From Planctomycetota bacterium (GTDB lineage Bacteria > Planctomycetota > UBA1135 > GCA-002686595), in assembly GCA_020853575.1 (NCBI GenBank), contig JADYYP010000045.1, forward strand, positions 62,001 through 126,000: a stretch of 64,000 bases of DNA. Reading direction: 5' to 3'. The first letter of the stretch is position 1. Each line of letters starts with the position of its first letter. The translations under genes were made by a program, and so were the position numbers. Positions 62,074 through 64,000 of the stretch are shown here, in pieces. Below the pieces are notes generated by a model. It saw only the letters and a list, made by a program, of their open reading frames with translations, did not search any database and was not told the origin of the DNA.

Positions 62074-63657
62074 CTAGGGCTCAAGGTCGCGGAAGCGCGC
62101 CCACTCGATGCCCAGCTTGCGCATGCGCGAGCGCAAGGTGTGGGGGTTGATGTCGAGCAAGGCCGCCGCACCGCGAGCGCCTTCGATGCGGCCCTGGGTG
62201 CGCTTGAGTGCGTCGACGATGTGCTCGGCCATGGCGCGCTCGAGCGACGCAGGAGTTGCTGGTTGCGGCGCGTTGCTCGGGACTTGCACTCCCGCGGCGT
62301 CGAGACTGTTGGAGGTCGTCGCGCTGCGCGACGGTTCGACGCCCAGGGCTGCTGCAACGTCCAGTCGTCGGCCGTCGCCGAGGATCGCGGCGCGCTCGAT
62401 GACCGAGGCCAGCTCGCGCACGTTTCCCGGCCAGTCGTAGGCCCGCAGGTGCTCGATGTCGCGCTCGCTCGGAACGAGCTCGACGCCGAACAGGCGCCGG
62501 CCGGCGCGCGCCGCGAAATGCCCCGCGAGCGCGGCCACGTCCTCGGCGCGCTCGCGCAGCGGCGGAAGTCCGATGGGGAAGACGTTGATGCGATACCACA
62601 GGTCCTGGCGGAACTTGCCGTCGTTGACGAGCAACTGCATGTCGCGGTGTGTAGCGGCGACGATGCGCACGTCGACGTGCAGGCTGCGCTGTCCACCGAC
62701 GCGCTCGAAGGTGCCGTCTTGGAGCACTCGCAGCAGGCGCACCTGGGCTGCCGCCGGCAGCTCGCCCAACTCGTCGAGGAACAGCGTGCCGCCGTCGGCG
62801 CGCTCGAACCAACCGCGGCGCGTGTTGACGGCCCCGGTGAAGCTGCCGCGCTCGTGTCCGAAGAGTTCCGAGTCGACGAGCTCCGGCGGAATCGCGCCGC
62901 AGTTGACGCGCAAGAACGGACCGTCGGCGCGCCGCGAGCGCGCGTGGATGGCTCTCGCCACGACCTCCTTGCCCGAGCCGGTCTCGCCCAGGATCAAGAC
63001 CGGCGCGTCGGTCCGGGCAACCTGCTCCACGCGCTCCATCACGACGCGCAAGCCGGTGGCCTGGCCCACGACGCTGTCGCTGATGTCCTCGCGTTGCAGG
63101 CGCGACAGCAGGGCGCGATTGTCGGCCTCCGCCGCCTCGCGCAGGCGCGCGATCTCGAGCAGTCGAAAGTCGTTGCTCAGCGCCACGGCCAGCGGTTCGA
63201 GCAGCGCCTCGATCAGAGGTGCGTGGGCCAACAAGTCGTCACTGCGACCGTGGACCAGCAAGGCGCCCACGGCGCGGCCCTGCTCGACGAGCGGTCCGGC
63301 CAACAGGGCTTCGTCGTATCCCGGCGGCTCGAGCACTTCCCGCAACGGATCGCGCGCTCCACTGCGCCAGCCCACGACCCTTCCGCGGCGCGCCCAGTCG
63401 ACCAGACGCAGCAGCTCGTCGCTCGCCAGCACCGCGCGACCCAGAGGCGACTCGCGCTTCTCGTGCAACTCGGCCGTCGCCACCGTGTCGAGCCGTTGCG
63501 CAGCCTCGTCCATGCGGCGCACGACGAGGCGTCGCACGGGCAGCTCCCGCGCCAACCGCAGCGCCAGTCGCTGCAGCGATTCGCCGATCTCGTCGTGGCG
63601 ACCGACGTCCTTCCACACGTCCAGTAGCAGATCCGTCGACACCTGGGAGCTCTTCAT
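62074..63657 (-). CDS. GAF-domain sigma-54-dependent transcription activator
   Basis: 527 residues from ATG 63657. An N-terminal GAF-like domain (about 20-165), AAA+ domain (about 195-430) with Walker A GETGSGKE, the sigma-54 contact loop GSFTGA (a variant of GAFTGA), Walker B GGTLFLDELGELP, ATHRDMQLL and the arginine finger region YRINVFPIGLPPLRERAEDV, then a Fis-type helix-turn-helix C-terminus (AAALLDINPHTLRSRMRKLG). It activates RpoN promoters in answer to a small-molecule or metal signal sensed by GAF. It starts 5 bp past the end of the permease gene on the same strand, so it may be in that operon. Confidence 0.93.
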   Translation of the reverse strand: MKSSQVSTDLLLDVWKDVGRHDEIGESLQRLALRLARELPVRRLVVRRMDEAAQRLDTVATAELHEKRESPLGRAVLASDELLRLVDWARRGRVVGWRSGARDPLREVLEPPGYDEALLAGPLVEQGRAVGALLVHGRSDDLLAHAPLIEALLEPLAVALSNDFRLLEIARLREAAEADNRALLSRLQREDISDSVVGQATGLRVVMERVEQVARTDAPVLILGETGSGKEVVARAIHARSRRADGPFLRVNCGAIPPELVDSELFGHERGSFTGAVNTRRGWFERADGGTLFLDELGELPAAAQVRLLRVLQDGTFERVGGQRSLHVDVRIVAATHRDMQLLVNDGKFRQDLWYRINVFPIGLPPLRERAEDVAALAGHFAARAGRRLFGVELVPSERDIEHLRAYDWPGNVRELASVIERAAILGDGRRLDVAAALGVEPSRSATTSNSLDAAGVQVPSNAPQPATPASLERAMAEHIVDALKRTQGRIEGARGAAALLDINPHTLRSRMRKLGIEWARFRDLEP

Positions 63658-63662
63658 TGCGG

Positions 63663-64000
63663 CTAGCGTTCCTCGCTCAGCCCGCGGCGGGCGCGCAGGC
63701 TGTGCTCGATGCGCCCGAACACCGCGAGGTCGACCACGATACCGATCGACAGAACCACGATCATCCATGCCAGCAGTCCCTCGGCGTCGGACAGCTCGCG
63801 CGCGAAATGCAGGCGCGCGCCGATCGAGGGTTTGTCCGCCATGAAGACCATCAGCTCGCCCGCCATCAGGCTGCGCCACGAGAAGGCCCAGCCTTGCTTG
63901 AGGCCAGCGACATAGCCGGGGAGTGCGGCCGGGAACACGACGCGACGGAAGAGCGTGAATCCACGAGCGCCCATGGTGCGTCCAACGCGCTCGAGCAGCG
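63663..64000 (-). CDS. SsuC/TauC-like ABC permease (5' end outside window)
   Basis: Only the last 112 residues are visible, running in from the right edge. LLERVGRTMGARGFTLFRRV and FPAALPGYVAGLKQGWAFSW form the EAA loop and a TM helix of the binding-protein-dependent permease; more TM segments follow (LLAWMIVVLSIGIVVDLAVF), and the chain ends with a basic tail. The type imports sulfonates, nitrate, taurine or thiamine precursors. The sequence SWRSLMAGELMVFMADKPSI resembles SsuC/TauC. The binding protein and ATPase must be outside the window. Confidence 0.85.
   Translation of the reverse strand, partial: LLERVGRTMGARGFTLFRRVVFPAALPGYVAGLKQGWAFSWRSLMAGELMVFMADKPSIGARLHFARELSDAEGLLAWMIVVLSIGIVVDLAVFGRIEHSLRARRGLSEER

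Overview
High-GC bacterial DNA (roughly 68-70% G+C by eye) that looks like a chromosomal segment of a planctomycete. The clues are secreted proteins with repeats of the D-C-N-x-N-G-I-P-D-E-C-D type joined to a shared C-terminal cysteine-containing domain, a McsB-type protein arginine kinase, a Gram-negative-style envelope (lipoboxes, an outer-membrane-like beta protein), many translationally coupled GTG/ATG starts, and regulatory proteins built on DUF4388, PEGA, STAS/PP2C and CheX folds. This assignment is inference; no rRNA or marker phylogeny is available in the window.

Layout. 1-7.3 kb: end of a coiled-coil gene, a secreted glycosidase-like protein, mcsB, a membrane-anchored FecR-like protein, a GmhB-like phosphatase that lacks a catalytic Asp, a GT4 glycosyltransferase and a STAS protein. 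7.3-17.8 kb: a GAF-PP2C phosphatase divergent from the STAS gene, a dihydroorotase, a DUF58/BatA pair, a flippase-like membrane protein, an NhaC antiporter, a small membrane protein, asnS and a DUF6572-like gene. 17.8-24.5 kb: a very large DUF4388-TM-PEGA-propeller protein, a coupled MobA-like/ThiF-like/zinc-ribbon trio, an outer-membrane-like lipoprotein, a coiled-coil protein and tRNA-His.

24.8-32.3 kb is a complete chemosensory signalling core: CheA (with two CheW domains), CheW, CheY, CheB, CheR, a second CheY and three different CheX/CheC-like proteins, with no receptor or flagellar gene beside it. 32.3-42.0 kb is a saccharide locus: a GH31 alpha-glucosidase and a six-hairpin glycosidase on the minus strand, divergent from an ABC importer whose solute-binding protein is fused to the first permease, followed by the second permease, a MORN-like lipoprotein and the ATPase.

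42-53 kb: a divergent glutamate-cysteine ligase-like gene, a zinc-ribbon membrane protein facing an SPFH/zinc-ribbon protein (resembling the Bacillus YdjG/YdjI pair), a possible structured RNA, two secreted proteins sharing a C-terminal domain (each followed by a clear intrinsic terminator), a GT-C glycosyltransferase with TPRs and an APC permease. 53-60.6 kb: PAS-GGDEF-EAL coupled to a KaiB-like protein, endonuclease V, a methyltransferase, and a polyphosphate group (SixA-like, CHAD, Ppk1). 60.6-62.0 kb holds no intact gene but contains a decayed IS91/Y2-type transposase on the minus strand. The window ends with a GAF sigma-54 activator and the 3' part of an SsuC/TauC-like permease gene.

I found no CRISPR array, prophage, defence island or replication origin. 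The most unusual features are the three-CheX chemosensory core, the binding-protein/permease fusion, the KaiB/c-di-GMP coupling, the DUF4388-PEGA protein, and the shared C-terminal domain of the two secreted proteins.
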